From Bradyrhizobium aeschynomenes (GTDB lineage: Bacteria > Pseudomonadota > Alphaproteobacteria > Rhizobiales > Xanthobacteraceae), in assembly GCF_013178945.1 (NCBI RefSeq), contig NZ_JABFDM010000003.1, positions 248,001 through 312,000 of the forward strand: a stretch of DNA of 64,000 nucleotides, in the 5' to 3' direction. Each line of letters starts with the position of its first letter. Positions within the stretch are counted from its first letter, which is position 1. The notes beneath the pieces are model-generated. The model was not told the DNA's origin. It worked only from the letters and a program-made list of their open reading frames with translations, and made no database searches. Below are positions 1 to 7,945 of this stretch, piece by piece. Made by a program: the position numbers and the translations under genes.

Positions 1-204
1 GTGTCGAAGGTCGATCCGATGCCGAAGGCCGGCGGCAAGTGGAATACCTACGAGATCACTGCCAAGGGCACGCGGCTGACCGTGATGCTCAACGGCGAGA
101 AGACCGCCGATGTCGACGACAGCAAGCACGCGGCGGGGCCGATCGCCCTGCAATACGGCTCGGGCGTAGTGAAGTTCAAGAAGGTGCAGATCAAGCCGCT
201 GTAG
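1..204 (+). CDS. C-terminal fragment of a DUF1080 (3-keto-disaccharide hydrolase-like) protein
   Basis: The reading frame is already open at base 1, so the gene begins upstream and only the last 67 residues are visible. They end in a beta-rich lectin-like pattern (GKWNTYEITAKG, LTVMLNGEK, GPIALQYG, VKFKKVQIKPL), which is the typical C-terminus of the DUF1080 sandwich fold. That fold is found in exported proteins acting on oxidised sugars. Substrate and signal peptide cannot be judged from the fragment. The GTG at base 1 is an ordinary Val codon here, not a supported start. Confidence 0.7.
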   Translation: MSKVDPMPKAGGKWNTYEITAKGTRLTVMLNGEKTADVDDSKHAAGPIALQYGSGVVKFKKVQIKPL

Positions 205-358
205 AGGCCATGGCCGCTGTCGCCGCCGTGCATTCCGGGCAGCGGCGCTGGCCGCGGCTCGCGCGGTAGAGGCCCTTGCAGTACCAATTGCGTGCCATCA
301 TCTGCAGAGGATGGCGGGCCAGCCTGGCCAGCGTCACCAGTTCGAGCACGGCGGGCAT
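191..358 (-). CDS. small hypothetical protein, 55 aa
   Basis: A short leftward frame starts at an ATG preceded by AGAGGAG at a good Shine-Dalgarno distance and runs 55 codons to TGA. The product opens MPAVLELVTLARLARHPLQM, continues with NWYCKGLYRASRG, and has a CPEC pair before an Ala-rich tail. It overlaps the end of the convergent DUF1080 gene by 14 bp and lies downstream of wrbA on the same strand, beyond a strong hairpin. The ribosome binding site is the main support. No family is recognised. Confidence 0.45.
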   Translation of the reverse strand: MPAVLELVTLARLARHPLQMMARNWYCKGLYRASRGQRRCPECTAATAAMASTAA

Positions 359-395
359 TGCGGACTCCTCTGCATTTTTCTAGTTCTTGCGAGAT

Positions 396-428
396 GGGGC
401 GGCACTTCGCTTGCGGAAGTGCCGCCCC
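396..428 (-). terminator. strong hairpin downstream of wrbA
   Basis: Perfect 13-bp arms (GGGGCGGCACTTC / GAAGTGCCGCCCC) with a 7-nt loop lie 7 bp past the wrbA stop. No T-run follows directly, so it may act as a 3'-end stabiliser or a weak terminator. Confidence 0.45.
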
Positions 429-435
429 AGTCGCA

Positions 436-1035
436 TCAGCCATGCAGCTTCTTTGCGGTCTCGGCGATCACGCGGCCCTGATAGCGGGCCCCCGCCAGCT
501 CGTTCTCGCTCGGCTGCCTGCTGCCGTCGCCTCCGGTGATGGTGGTCGCGCCGTAGGGCGAGCCGCCGGTGAGCTCGTCGAGCTTCATCTGACCGGCGAA
601 GCCGTAGTTGAGGCCGACGATGGTCATGCCGAAGTGCAGGAGGTTGGTGATGATCGAGAACAGCGTCACTTCCTGGCCGCCATGCTGGGTCGCGGTCGAA
701 GTGAAGGCGCCGCCGACCTTGCCGTTCAGCGCGCCCTTGGCCCAGAGGCCGCCGGCCTGGTCGAGGAAATTCGCCATCTGCGAAGCCATGCGGCCGAACC
801 GGGTGCCGGTGCCGACGATGATCGCGTCATAGTCGGCGAGCTCCTCGACCTTGGCGATCGGCGCAGCCTGGTCGAGCTTGTAGTAGGACGCCTTGGCGAC
901 GTCGGCGGGCACCAGTTCCGGCACGCGCTTGATGTCGACGGTGGCGCCGGCTTCGCGGGCGCCTTCGGCGACGGCGTTGGCCATCGCCTCGATATGGCCG
1001 TAGGCGGAGTAATAGAGAACGAGGACCTTGGTCAT
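436..1035 (-). CDS. wrbA: NAD(P)H:quinone oxidoreductase WrbA
   Basis: This 199-residue flavodoxin-fold protein has the usual WrbA length. WrbA is a tetrameric FMN enzyme that reduces quinones by two electrons with NAD(P)H, avoiding semiquinone formation. The N-terminal phosphate-binding loop reads [12 protein letters not shown], and the family segments [31 protein letters not shown] and [13 protein letters not shown] follow. A GGAG sits 6 nt before the ATG. It lies 36 bp downstream of the pirin gene and is probably co-transcribed with it, which suggests a joint role against quinone or phenolic stress under the divergent LysR regulator. The last point is inferred from position only. Confidence 0.93.
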   Translation of the reverse strand: MTKVLVLYYSAYGHIEAMANAVAEGAREAGATVDIKRVPELVPADVAKASYYKLDQAAPIAKVEELADYDAIIVGTGTRFGRMASQMANFLDQAGGLWAKGALNGKVGGAFTSTATQHGGQEVTLFSIITNLLHFGMTIVGLNYGFAGQMKLDELTGGSPYGATTITGGDGSRQPSENELAGARYQGRVIAETAKKLHG

Positions 1036-1071
1036 GGTGTGCTCCGTGGGGATGAGGGTGAGCGGGATTGG

Positions 1072-1770
1072 TTAGGCGGCGTCGACCAGCACCAGCTCGG
1101 AATCCTCGAGCGCGGTGATCGTGAGCTTGGCTTCGTCGCGGATGGCGGCGCCGTCACGGGCGTTGACGCGGATGCCGTTGACCTCGACGGCCCCCGCGGC
1201 GGGGACGAGATAGAGGTGTCTCGTCTTGTCGGCGCTGTACTCGGCGGTCTCTCCGGCCTTCAATGTGGTGCCGAGCACGCGCGCCTTGGCGCGGATCGGC
1301 AGGGCATCGGCGTCGTCGGCGAAGCCGCTTGCGAGCGTGACCAGCCTGCCGGAGCGGTCCAACTTCGGGAACGGCTTGGCGCCCCAGGTCGGCTGGCCGC
1401 CCTCGGTGGCCGGCTCGATCCAGATCTGGAAGATCCGCGTCGTGGTCGGCTCGAGATTGTATTCGGAGTGGCGGATGCCGCTGCCGGCGCTCATCACCTG
1501 GACGTCGCCGGCTTCGGTGCGGCCCTTGTTGCCGAGGCTGTCCTGATGGGTGATCGCGCCCTCTCGGACATAGGTGATGATCTCCATGTCGCGATGAGGA
1601 TGCGCGGGAAAGCCGGTATTCGGCGCGATCTCGTCATCGTTCCAGACGCGCAGAGCGCCGTGGCCCATGTTGCTGGGGTCGTAATAGCTTGCGAACGAGA
1701 AGTGGTGCTTGGCCTTCAGCCAGCCGTGGTCGGCGCCGCCCAGCGCCGCGAAGGGCTTCAACTTGATCAT
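1072..1770 (-). CDS. pirin family protein (bicupin)
   Basis: This 232-residue pirin/YhhW-type bicupin carries metal-binding motifs in the first cupin: FPAHPHRDMEIITYV supplies the His-x-His pair, followed by GAITHQDS and SAGSGIRHSEYN. Proteins of this type bind Fe or another divalent metal, and some have quercetin 2,3-dioxygenase activity. The start has GGAG about 7 nt upstream. It is the first gene of a leftward pirin-wrbA unit, divergent from a LysR gene with a 129-bp shared promoter region. The natural substrate is unknown. Confidence 0.9.
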   Translation of the reverse strand: MIKLKPFAALGGADHGWLKAKHHFSFASYYDPSNMGHGALRVWNDDEIAPNTGFPAHPHRDMEIITYVREGAITHQDSLGNKGRTEAGDVQVMSAGSGIRHSEYNLEPTTTRIFQIWIEPATEGGQPTWGAKPFPKLDRSGRLVTLASGFADDADALPIRAKARVLGTTLKAGETAEYSADKTRHLYLVPAAGAVEVNGIRVNARDGAAIRDEAKLTITALEDSELVLVDAA

Positions 1771-1864
1771 GGGTCTGCTCCTGTGGTTCCGACGGTCGAC
1801 CGAACCGCCGTGCTGTTGGTCATTGGAGTAAGGGAGCGGCCGGGGTATAGAAATAGAAACTATT

Positions 1865-1879
1865 GAAACATATTGTTTC
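1865..1879. promoter_or_regulatory. candidate LysR operator, inverted repeat GAAACA-TAT-TGTTTC
   Basis: Perfect 6-bp arms separated by 3 bp lie in the AT-rich part of the gap between the divergent pirin and LysR genes, ending 20 bp before the LysR start. LysR proteins usually bind short dyads in such divergent regions. The regulator assignment is inferred from position. Confidence 0.4.
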
Positions 1880-1899
1880 CAAAAACGAGACCCGAGCCG

Positions 1900-2808
1900 A
1901 TGGCGCGACTTCCCGATTTCGAGGCGATGGCGATCTTCGCCAAGGTCGTCGAGCTGCGCTCCTTCGCCGGCGCCGCGCAGGAGCTGAGCCTCTCAAAGGC
2001 CTCCGTCTCCAAGGCGGTGAGCCGGCTGGAGGAGCGTCTGGGCACGCGGTTGTTCAATCGCACCTCGCGGCGCTTGGCGCTGACGGACGCCGGGCAGCGC
2101 CTGTCCGAGCGCGCAGCGCAGTTGCTCGCCGATGGCGAGGCAGCCGAGACCGAGGCGCTGGCGCAGTCGCTGACGCCGCGCGGCCTTGTCCGGTTTGCCG
2201 TGCCAATGACCTTCGGTGTCAAGAAGATCGCGCCGCTGCTGCCGGCCTTCCTGGAGCAGTATCCGGAGGTCTCGATCGACCTGCACATGAGCGATGCCAC
2301 CGTCGATCTGATCGGCGAGGGATTCGATCTTGCGCTGCGCATCGCGCGGCTGCCGGACTCCTCGCTGGTCGCGCGCCGGCTCTGCGCCATGCCGCGCTAC
2401 ACGGTGGCGTCGCCATCCTATCTGAAGCGACACGGACGGCCGACGCATCCGATGCATCTCGCCGAGCACAAATGCTTCGGCTACGCATATCTCTCCACCG
2501 CCGGCGTCTGGCACTACACCAATGCGGCCGGCGAGCAGGCCAGCGTGCGGCCGGCGGGACAGCTGCGCGTCAACAACGGCGAGGCGCTGCTGCCGGCGGT
2601 GCTCGCCGGCCTCGGCATCGCGGACCTGCCGGATTTCATCGTTGGCGACGCGATCGCGTCTGGCGAGGTCGAGGTCGTGCTGAAGGGCTGGAGCCAGCCC
2701 GAAGGCGCGATGCATCTGGTGATGCCGCCCGGCGGCCCGCGGCCCGCGCGGGTCGAGGTGCTGACGGAGTTTCTGGTCAAGGAGCTGGCGAAGGGAAAGA
2801 AGCGGTGA
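1900..2808 (+). CDS. LysR family transcriptional regulator
   Basis: The protein has an N-terminal winged helix-turn-helix (residues about 7-66), including FAGAAQELSLSKASVSKAVS and RLFNRTSRRLALTDAG, then a type 2 periplasmic-binding-fold effector domain to residue 302, the normal LysR size. The ATG opening MARLPDFEAMA was chosen because family members start there; an upstream TTG at 1873 is in frame but overlaps the candidate operator. Transcription is divergent from pirin-wrbA, so it most likely controls that pair and itself. The co-inducer is unknown. Confidence 0.88.
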   Translation: MARLPDFEAMAIFAKVVELRSFAGAAQELSLSKASVSKAVSRLEERLGTRLFNRTSRRLALTDAGQRLSERAAQLLADGEAAETEALAQSLTPRGLVRFAVPMTFGVKKIAPLLPAFLEQYPEVSIDLHMSDATVDLIGEGFDLALRIARLPDSSLVARRLCAMPRYTVASPSYLKRHGRPTHPMHLAEHKCFGYAYLSTAGVWHYTNAAGEQASVRPAGQLRVNNGEALLPAVLAGLGIADLPDFIVGDAIASGEVEVVLKGWSQPEGAMHLVMPPGGPRPARVEVLTEFLVKELAKGKKR

Positions 2809-2831
2809 TCGCGCCTCCCGACATCAGCCGC

Positions 2832-3299
2832 TCAGGGCTGCACCTCGCAAACGTCGACCCATTCGGCCGATGTCAGCTCGGCCATCCGGTCCGGCGTGAT
2901 CTTCACCGCGCTGTGGGTGGAGCCTGCTGCGGGGACGACGATGTCGAACGCCTTCAGCGAAAGGTCGCAATACACTGGGAGCGGTGATTTCAGCCCGAAC
3001 GGGCAGACGCCGCCGACCTCGTGACCGGTGATCTCGGCGACCTCGTCGAGGCCGAGCATCTTCGGCTTGCCGCCGAACAACGCCTTGACCTTCTTGTTGT
3101 CCATGCGCGCGTGGCCGGCTGCGACGATCAGGATGACGCGGTCGCCGACCCGCAGCGACAGCGTCTTGGCGATGCGGGCGGGCTCGACGCCATAGGCTTC
3201 GGCGGCGAGCGCGACTGTTGCTGAGCTCTGGCTGGAGACGAGGACGTCGATGTCGGGGGCTTTCTCGGCGAAGAAGGCGCGGACGGATTCAAGGCTCAT
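2832..3299 (-). CDS. YbaK/EbsC family aminoacyl-tRNA deacylase
   Basis: This 155-residue protein of the YbaK/ProX editing fold hydrolyses mischarged aminoacyl-tRNA (Cys-tRNA-Pro or Ala-tRNA-Pro in characterised members). Seen are ATVALAAEAYGV near the start, the catalytic-lysine region MDNKKVKALFG, and the glycine-rich pocket VGGVCPFGL, ending in SAEWVDVCEV. The start was set at ATG 3299 (MSLESVRAFF), because the longer reading begins inside the upstream HAD gene; even so the two overlap by 11 bp and are probably translationally coupled. Which tRNA it edits cannot be told from sequence. Confidence 0.85.
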   Translation of the reverse strand: MSLESVRAFFAEKAPDIDVLVSSQSSATVALAAEAYGVEPARIAKTLSLRVGDRVILIVAAGHARMDNKKVKALFGGKPKMLGLDEVAEITGHEVGGVCPFGLKSPLPVYCDLSLKAFDIVVPAAGSTHSAVKITPDRMAELTSAEWVDVCEVQP

Positions 3300-4050
3300 G
3301 TGTGGTGATGATCTCAGGCAGTTCGGAGAGCGCAGAGATACGATAATCGGGTGCAAAACCCAACTCGTCCATCTGGGTGCGCAGAGCCTTGAACAAGGTG
3401 AGCGGCGGGACGAGGTCGGGCTGGAGGCATGCCGCCGCCATGGCCTCCGGCGTCACACGCTCGATCCAGGCGACGTTCAATCCGAAGGCCTTGGCGCCGC
3501 AGACGTCCCAGGGATTGGAGGACACGAACAGCACCTCGGCCGGCGCACGCCCGAGTGTCTCCTCGATCAGTTCATACGCTTGAGGACTCGGCTTGAAGAT
3601 TCTGCGCGCATCGACGCTGATGACGGCATCGAGCAGGGTGTCGAAGCCACTGGCTTTCACCAGGCCGTCGAGCATCGCGGGGCTGCCATTGGAGAGGATC
3701 GCAAGCTGATGATACTTCATCGCCGCGAGTGCACGCCGTGCGTCAGGGTAGGGATCGAGGTCGAGGTACTTGGCGATGATGCGATCCAACGTGCCGGCAT
3801 CGGCCTGCAGTCCGAGAACGCGCAGCGTGTAGATCAGCGACTCGCGGGTGACGACGGCAAAATCCTCGTAACGCTGCATCAGCGAGCGCAGCCAGGTGTA
3901 TTCGAGCTGCTTGATGCGCCAGATCTGGGTGATGATGTCGCCATGGCCGGGGAAGGCCTGCTCGGTCACCGCCGCCACCGACTGGATGTCGTACAGCGTG
4001 CCATAGGCATCGAAGACGACAGCCTTGAAGGGGGCGGCTTTGAACGGCAC
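3289..4050 (-). CDS. haloacid dehalogenase type II (HAD superfamily)
   Basis: This 253-residue HAD hydrolase has the nucleophile motif FDAYGTLYD (residues 13-21), the motif II serine in ILSNGSP, the motif III lysine in IFKPSPQAYE, and VSSNPWDVCGAKAFGLNVAW towards the C-terminus. The Tyr-Gly-Thr-Leu-Tyr form and the SSNPWD segment are characteristic of (S)-2-haloacid dehalogenases, which release halide from 2-haloalkanoates through an ester intermediate. Many genomic members are untested on haloacids. It overlaps the downstream YbaK gene and may share a transcript with it. Confidence 0.87.
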   Translation of the reverse strand: MPFKAAPFKAVVFDAYGTLYDIQSVAAVTEQAFPGHGDIITQIWRIKQLEYTWLRSLMQRYEDFAVVTRESLIYTLRVLGLQADAGTLDRIIAKYLDLDPYPDARRALAAMKYHQLAILSNGSPAMLDGLVKASGFDTLLDAVISVDARRIFKPSPQAYELIEETLGRAPAEVLFVSSNPWDVCGAKAFGLNVAWIERVTPEAMAAACLQPDLVPPLTLFKALRTQMDELGFAPDYRISALSELPEIITTHEP

Positions 4051-4110
4051 GGCGACAACCTCCCTTGGAAGCAGGCGCGATGACCGATGGCCACCGCGCC
4101 TGGAGCGATC

Positions 4111-4995
4111 TCAGATCCCGAGCAGCTTGCGCGCATTGGCCTTCAGCACCTTCGGCCGGATCTCCTCGCGGATGTCGAGCTTGGCGAAATCGGCGAGCCA
4201 GCGATCGGGCGTGATCACCGGCCAGTCCGAGCCGAACAGCATCTTGTCCTGCAGGATCGAGTTGATGTAGCGCACCAGGATCGGCGGGAAGTATTTCGGC
4301 GACCAGCCGGAGAGGTCGATATAGACGTTCGGCTTGTGGGTCGCCACCGACAGCGCCTCCTCCTGCCAGGGGAAGGAGGGATGGGCGAGGATGATCTTGA
4401 GGTCGGGGAAGTCGGCCGCGACGTCGTCCATGTACATCGGGTTGGAGTACTTCAGCCGCATCCCCATGCCGCCCGGCATGCCCGAGCCGACGCCGGTCTG
4501 GCCGGTGTGGAACAGCGCGATCGCGCCGCCGTCGTTGATCGCCTCGTAGAGCGGGTAGGCGAGGCGGTCGTTGGCGTAGAAGCCCTGCATGGTCGGGTGA
4601 AACTTGAAGCCGCGGACGCCATAGTCCTCGATCAGCCGGCGCGCTTCGCGGACGCCGAGCTTGCCCTTGTGCGGATCGATGCTGACGAACGGGATCAGCA
4701 CATCGAGATGCTCGGAAGCGATCTCCAGCATCTCTTCATTCTTGTAGCGGCGGAAGCCGGTCTCGCGCTCGGCGTCGACCGGGAAGATTACGGCCGCGAT
4801 GTTCTTGGAGCGGTAATAGGCGGCGGTCTCCGGCACGGTCGGCGGATGCTTGTGCGGCGACTTGAAGTAGTCGGCCATCTGGGCCTGGAAATCGTCATAG
4901 CCGTCATCCGAATGCATGCCGCACGGCTCCTCGGCATGGGTGTGGATGTCGATGGCGACGACGTCGTCGATCTTGGGCAGAGCGAGTTTTGGCAT
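4111..4995 (-). CDS. amidohydrolase family 2 (TIM-barrel metal hydrolase)
   Basis: This 294-residue protein has the amidohydrolase-2 metal ligands in order: DIHTHAEEP near residue 16, GFKFHPTMQGFY, ALFHTGQTGVG, LAHPSFPW and GSDWPVITPD. The group includes ring-acid decarboxylases and the hydrolase acting on the 4-hydroxyphenyl-beta-ketoacyl-CoA intermediate of p-coumarate breakdown in relatives such as Rhodopseudomonas. The PHKHPP segment and overall length suit that subgroup, but this is recall, not proof. It stands alone, with a palindromic operator-like site just upstream, and probably handles an aromatic or lactone-type substrate. Confidence 0.8.
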   Translation of the reverse strand: MPKLALPKIDDVVAIDIHTHAEEPCGMHSDDGYDDFQAQMADYFKSPHKHPPTVPETAAYYRSKNIAAVIFPVDAERETGFRRYKNEEMLEIASEHLDVLIPFVSIDPHKGKLGVREARRLIEDYGVRGFKFHPTMQGFYANDRLAYPLYEAINDGGAIALFHTGQTGVGSGMPGGMGMRLKYSNPMYMDDVAADFPDLKIILAHPSFPWQEEALSVATHKPNVYIDLSGWSPKYFPPILVRYINSILQDKMLFGSDWPVITPDRWLADFAKLDIREEIRPKVLKANARKLLGI

Positions 4996-5030
4996 GGGCG
5001 TTCCCGGCGCTGGTTCTTGGCTTTGTCAAA

Positions 5031-5051
5031 TTGATTATACGATATAACGAA
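5031..5051. promoter_or_regulatory. operator-like imperfect palindrome upstream of the amidohydrolase
   Basis: The inverted repeat TT..TTATA...TATAA..AA (14 of 21 positions symmetric) begins 36 bp upstream of the amidohydrolase start, in a strikingly AT-rich patch. It looks like a MarR- or TetR-type site overlapping the promoter. No such regulator gene is adjacent, so the binder would be encoded elsewhere. Confidence 0.35.
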
Positions 5052-5132
5052 TTTGGCAATCGCCAAATGGTCCGGCGGCGGGTTCCCGGGCCACCTCAGA
5101 TGCAGGCGCTGTTGAAGCCGGCGCCACAATCG

Positions 5133-5161
5133 TTGACATCCGGCGGGTCGGTGGTTAGAAA
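5133..5161 (+). promoter_or_regulatory. sigma70-type promoter for rpmJ
   Basis: TTGACA (5133-5138) and TAGAAA (5156-5161) are separated by exactly 17 bp and lie about 100 bp upstream of the rpmJ start, with no other gene in between. Confidence 0.5.
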
Positions 5162-5259
5162 CCGGCCACTCCGGGCGGCCCCGTCGCTTGCGGAAATCCC
5201 TTTCTATTTGCCACTTCCGGCCTGTCCAACACGGCCTTTCGAACGTATCAGGATGTCCC

Positions 5260-5385
5260 ATGAAGGTCCGTAACTCGCTGAAGTCGCTGCGTGGCCGCCA
5301 TCGCGCCAACCGTCTGGTTCGCCGCAAGGGCCGCGTCTATGTGATCAACAAGGTCCAGCGCCGCTTCAAGGCCCGTCAGGGCTGA
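5260..5385 (+). CDS. rpmJ: 50S ribosomal protein L36
   Basis: This 41-residue, very basic protein matches bacterial L36: it starts [20 protein letters not shown] and ends [11 protein letters not shown]. It binds 23S rRNA in the large subunit. It is the longer form that lacks the four zinc ligands; no Cys is present, as in the C-minus L36 of many Rhizobiales. A monocistronic unit is suggested by the consensus promoter upstream and the hairpin downstream. Confidence 0.96.
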   Translation: MKVRNSLKSLRGRHRANRLVRRKGRVYVINKVQRRFKARQG

Positions 5386-5426
5386 TCCGGCCCGCGCCTG
5401 CCGAGCCTGCTCACAGGTCTTTGACG

Positions 5427-5455
5427 CGCGCTCTGCTTTGCAGGGCGCGGTTTCT
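5427..5455 (+). terminator. terminator after rpmJ
   Basis: A 10-bp stem with one G-T pair (CGCGCTCTGC / GCAGGGCGCG) and a TTT loop is followed by TTTCTG. It sits 41 bp past the rpmJ stop. Confidence 0.5.
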
Positions 5456-5472
5456 GCGTCTACACTTGCCGC

Positions 5473-6102
5473 ATGGCCAAGCGAACTTTCCGGGCGATTC
5501 TGCTCGCCGCCTCCCTGATTTCGATCCCTTCCCTTGCCGTTGCGCAGGGTGAGCCCCGCGCAATCACCAAGCCGAAGCCGCCGGAGGCACCGTCCAAGCT
5601 GCCGAAGGTCGGGACCGACAAGACCAAGGGGCTCGATTTCCTGTTCGGTGCCCTCAAGGCCGCGCCCGACGATGTCAGCGCCAAGCACGTCGAAGCGCGG
5701 ATCTGGGCGATCTGGCTGCAGACCCCCAGCGATACCGTCGCGCTGCTGATGTCGCGCTCCAAGGCGGCGATGGACGCGAAGCAGAACGAGGTCGCGCTCA
5801 AGCTGCTCGATTCGGTCATCAAGCTCCGGCCCGATTATGTCGAGGCCTGGAACCGCCGGGCGACCATTTATTATCTGCAGAACGATTACGGCCGTTCGCT
5901 CGCCGACATCCAGCAGGTGCTGGTGCGGGAGCCGCGGCACTTCGGCGCGCTTGCCGGTCTCGGCATGATCATGCAGGACCTGGGCGAGGAAAAGCGCGCG
6001 CTGGATGCCTTCCGCAAGGCACTCGAGGTCAATCCGCACCTGGAAAAGGTGCCGGAGCTCGTCAAAACCCTGACCGAGAAGGTCGAGGGCCGCGACATCT
6101 GA
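5473..6102 (+). CDS. exported TPR repeat protein
   Basis: The 209-residue product has a cleavable signal peptide (a hydrophobic run after MAKRTFR, ending near SLAVAQG at residue 26). A Pro/Lys-rich stretch follows, then three tetratricopeptide repeats at roughly residues 97-200, recognisable from ALKLLDSVIKLRPDYVEAW, GRSLADIQQVLVREPRHF and ALDAFRKALEVNPH. TPRs mediate protein-protein contacts, so it is probably a periplasmic scaffold. No enzymatic motif is seen and the partner is unknown. Confidence 0.8.
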   Translation: MAKRTFRAILLAASLISIPSLAVAQGEPRAITKPKPPEAPSKLPKVGTDKTKGLDFLFGALKAAPDDVSAKHVEARIWAIWLQTPSDTVALLMSRSKAAMDAKQNEVALKLLDSVIKLRPDYVEAWNRRATIYYLQNDYGRSLADIQQVLVREPRHFGALAGLGMIMQDLGEEKRALDAFRKALEVNPHLEKVPELVKTLTEKVEGRDI

Positions 6103-6207
6103 GCCTTTACGGCTGATTAACCATGTTGCGACGGTCGTGCTTGCCGGCCAATCCGCGTGCCCCCAACTGCCGTTTGATCGGATGAAACCTGGGCAGGAGA
6201 CGGCGCG

Positions 6208-6450
6208 ATGAGGCGTGCGGTGCTGACGACGGTGCTGATGGGGATGACGGCGACGGCCGCCTGGGCCGACGACCTGTTCTGGGTGGTGGGAAACCGAGCC
6301 ACCAATCGCTGCGAGATCGTGACCAGCAACCCCGTCATCATCGGGGACATCTGGTTCGCATCCGGCCCGTTCAAGTCGAAAGACGACGCCAAGCTGGCGC
6401 GATCGACGATCAACGCGTGCCCGAACAAGGACATGACGCAGGAGGATTGA
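6208..6450 (+). CDS. small exported hypothetical protein, 80 aa
   Basis: A 21-residue signal peptide (MRRAVLTTVLMGMTATAAWA) is followed by a short mature domain with two cysteines (RCEIVTSN and NACPN), which could form a disulfide in the periplasm. The segment GDIWFASGPFKSKDDAKLA is neither low-complexity nor repetitive, which favours a real gene. AGGAG lies upstream of the ATG. Function unknown. Confidence 0.68.
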   Translation: MRRAVLTTVLMGMTATAAWADDLFWVVGNRATNRCEIVTSNPVIIGDIWFASGPFKSKDDAKLARSTINACPNKDMTQED

Positions 6451-6488
6451 CGGGGGGAATGATCGGCGCGAGCCGCCGGTCAGACCGC

Positions 6489-6671
6489 TCAGTGAAAGGC
6501 GGTGCTGCGGCGGTCCGGCAGGCCGTATTGCGCGGCTGCGGCATACAGCTGCGCGATCTCGGCCTCCAGATGCTCGTTGACCAGCAGCAGGGCCTTCAGC
6601 GCGCCACGAAGATCGCCATTGCAGCTGGCGACGATCTCGTCGATGGCCGTCTCGCTCGAACGAACACTCAT
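6489..6671 (-). CDS. small hypothetical helical protein, 60 aa
   Basis: The start is well supported by GGGAGGGGG six nt before the ATG. The product is cytosolic and predicted helical, with AIDEIVASCNGDLRGALKAL then VNEHLEAEIAQLYAAAA, suggesting a short helical hairpin. It is convergent with the upstream small exported gene. No family is recognised. Small proteins of this type recur in Bradyrhizobium, to my recollection. Confidence 0.65.
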   Translation of the reverse strand: MSVRSSETAIDEIVASCNGDLRGALKALLLVNEHLEAEIAQLYAAAAQYGLPDRRSTAFH

Positions 6672-6923
6672 CGGTAACCCCCTCCCAAAACACCAAACTA
6701 AACGCAGGGCCGGTCATCGCAGGTCGCACAACGCAATGACCCGACCGGAAGTAATTCACGGCCATCAGCCGATTGCGAGGAAAAGTCCCGACCATGGTTA
6801 TAAAATGGCCGACGACGCCGTGATGACAGGATTTCCGGTCGTAACGGCCAAACCCGGCTGCCGGATCTGCAACTCCCGCCGATCCGGCTCGTAACTGTCT
6901 CCGTGACAGGCAGAAAACTCTCA

Positions 6924-7883
6924 ATGATATCAATGTTCTTGGTGGGCGCATTGGCCGTCCTCGCGCTGCTCACAAGGGCCGGCGTCGCAGTGGTCGAGCG
7001 CCGCTATCCGGCGCAGGGGCAGGCCATCGATGTCGATGGGGCGACGATCAATCTTGTGGATATCGGCCCCCGCGACAGCGAAAAACCGCCGCTGTTGCTG
7101 CTTCACGGCGCCAGCTCGAACCTCGAGGCGATGCGCCGGCCGCTCGGCGACATGCTGGCGGAGCGCCACCGGGTCCTGCTGGTCGATCGGCCCGGCCATG
7201 GCTGGAGCCCGCGAGCGCGGGCCGAGGATTCCACGCCTGCCGCGCAGGCGCGGATGCTGGACGAGGCGCTCGGGCGGCTCGGGACCGGCCCGGTGATTCT
7301 GGTCGTGCATTCCTGGAGCGGCGCGCTCGGCCTGCGCATGGCGCTCGACTTTCCAGCCCGAGTCGCCGGCCTCGTGATGCTGGCGCCGGTCGCCTATCCC
7401 TGGCGCGGCGGGGTCGGGCAGTACAATGCGGCCGTGACCACGCCGGTGATCGGCCCCTTGCTGGCCCACACCATCACCCTGCCGCTTGGCCTGGCGCTGA
7501 TGGGCCCCGGCGCCCGCGGTGTGTTTGCGCCGCAGCAGATGCCGGACGATTTCGTCGACCAGAGCGCGACGCCGCTGCTGCTGCGACCGCGCGAATTCCT
7601 GGCCAATGCGCTCGACCTCGTCACCCTCAAGCAGGCGGTGATCGAGCAGTCGCCGCGCTACGCCGAGATCAAAGTCCCCATCACCATCCTGGCCGGCGAC
7701 GCCGACAAGACCGTCTACACCGACATTCATGCGCGGCGGCTGGCGCAGGTGCTGCCGCAGACCCGCCTGATCGTCGTGCCCGATCTCGGCCACATGGTGC
7801 AGAACGCCGTGCCGGAGCTCGTTGCCGCCGAGGTCGAGCGGATGGTCGGCGCGCTCACGGCGACTGCGGCGGCCGCACCCTGA
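6924..7883 (+). CDS. alpha/beta hydrolase, membrane-anchored
   Basis: The protein has one N-terminal hydrophobic segment (MISMFLVGALAVLALL) and then a full alpha/beta-hydrolase fold: oxyanion loop LLLHGASSN, nucleophile elbow VVHSWSGALG (Ser in GHSWSG style), acid region ILAGDADKTVY and the catalytic His in PDLGHMVQ. The length suits esterase/haloperoxidase-type members. The start is ambiguous: ATG 6924 was preferred over GTG 6903, since neither has a clear ribosome site and both keep the membrane segment. The terminator beyond it faces the opposite gene. Substrate unknown. Confidence 0.82.
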   Translation: MISMFLVGALAVLALLTRAGVAVVERRYPAQGQAIDVDGATINLVDIGPRDSEKPPLLLLHGASSNLEAMRRPLGDMLAERHRVLLVDRPGHGWSPRARAEDSTPAAQARMLDEALGRLGTGPVILVVHSWSGALGLRMALDFPARVAGLVMLAPVAYPWRGGVGQYNAAVTTPVIGPLLAHTITLPLGLALMGPGARGVFAPQQMPDDFVDQSATPLLLRPREFLANALDLVTLKQAVIEQSPRYAEIKVPITILAGDADKTVYTDIHARRLAQVLPQTRLIVVPDLGHMVQNAVPELVAAEVERMVGALTATAAAAP

Positions 7884-7886
7884 AAA

Positions 7887-7916
7887 CGAAAAAGCCCCGG
7901 CGCGCGGCCGGGGCTT
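7887..7916 (-). terminator. intrinsic terminator of the cytochrome c gene (possibly bidirectional)
   Basis: Nine-bp GC-rich arms AAGCCCCGG / CCGGGGCTT flank a 7-nt loop. On the minus strand the stem is followed by TTTTTCGTTTTC. It lies between the convergent hydrolase and cytochrome genes. Confidence 0.75.
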
Positions 7917-7945
7917 CGAGGGCTGCGCGGGAGTCGCGCCGCCGA

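Noticed and set aside
292..1866. A plus-strand 524-codon frame opposite wrbA and the pirin gene
   Set aside because: Both genes on the minus strand have clear family motifs and ribosome sites; this frame has neither.
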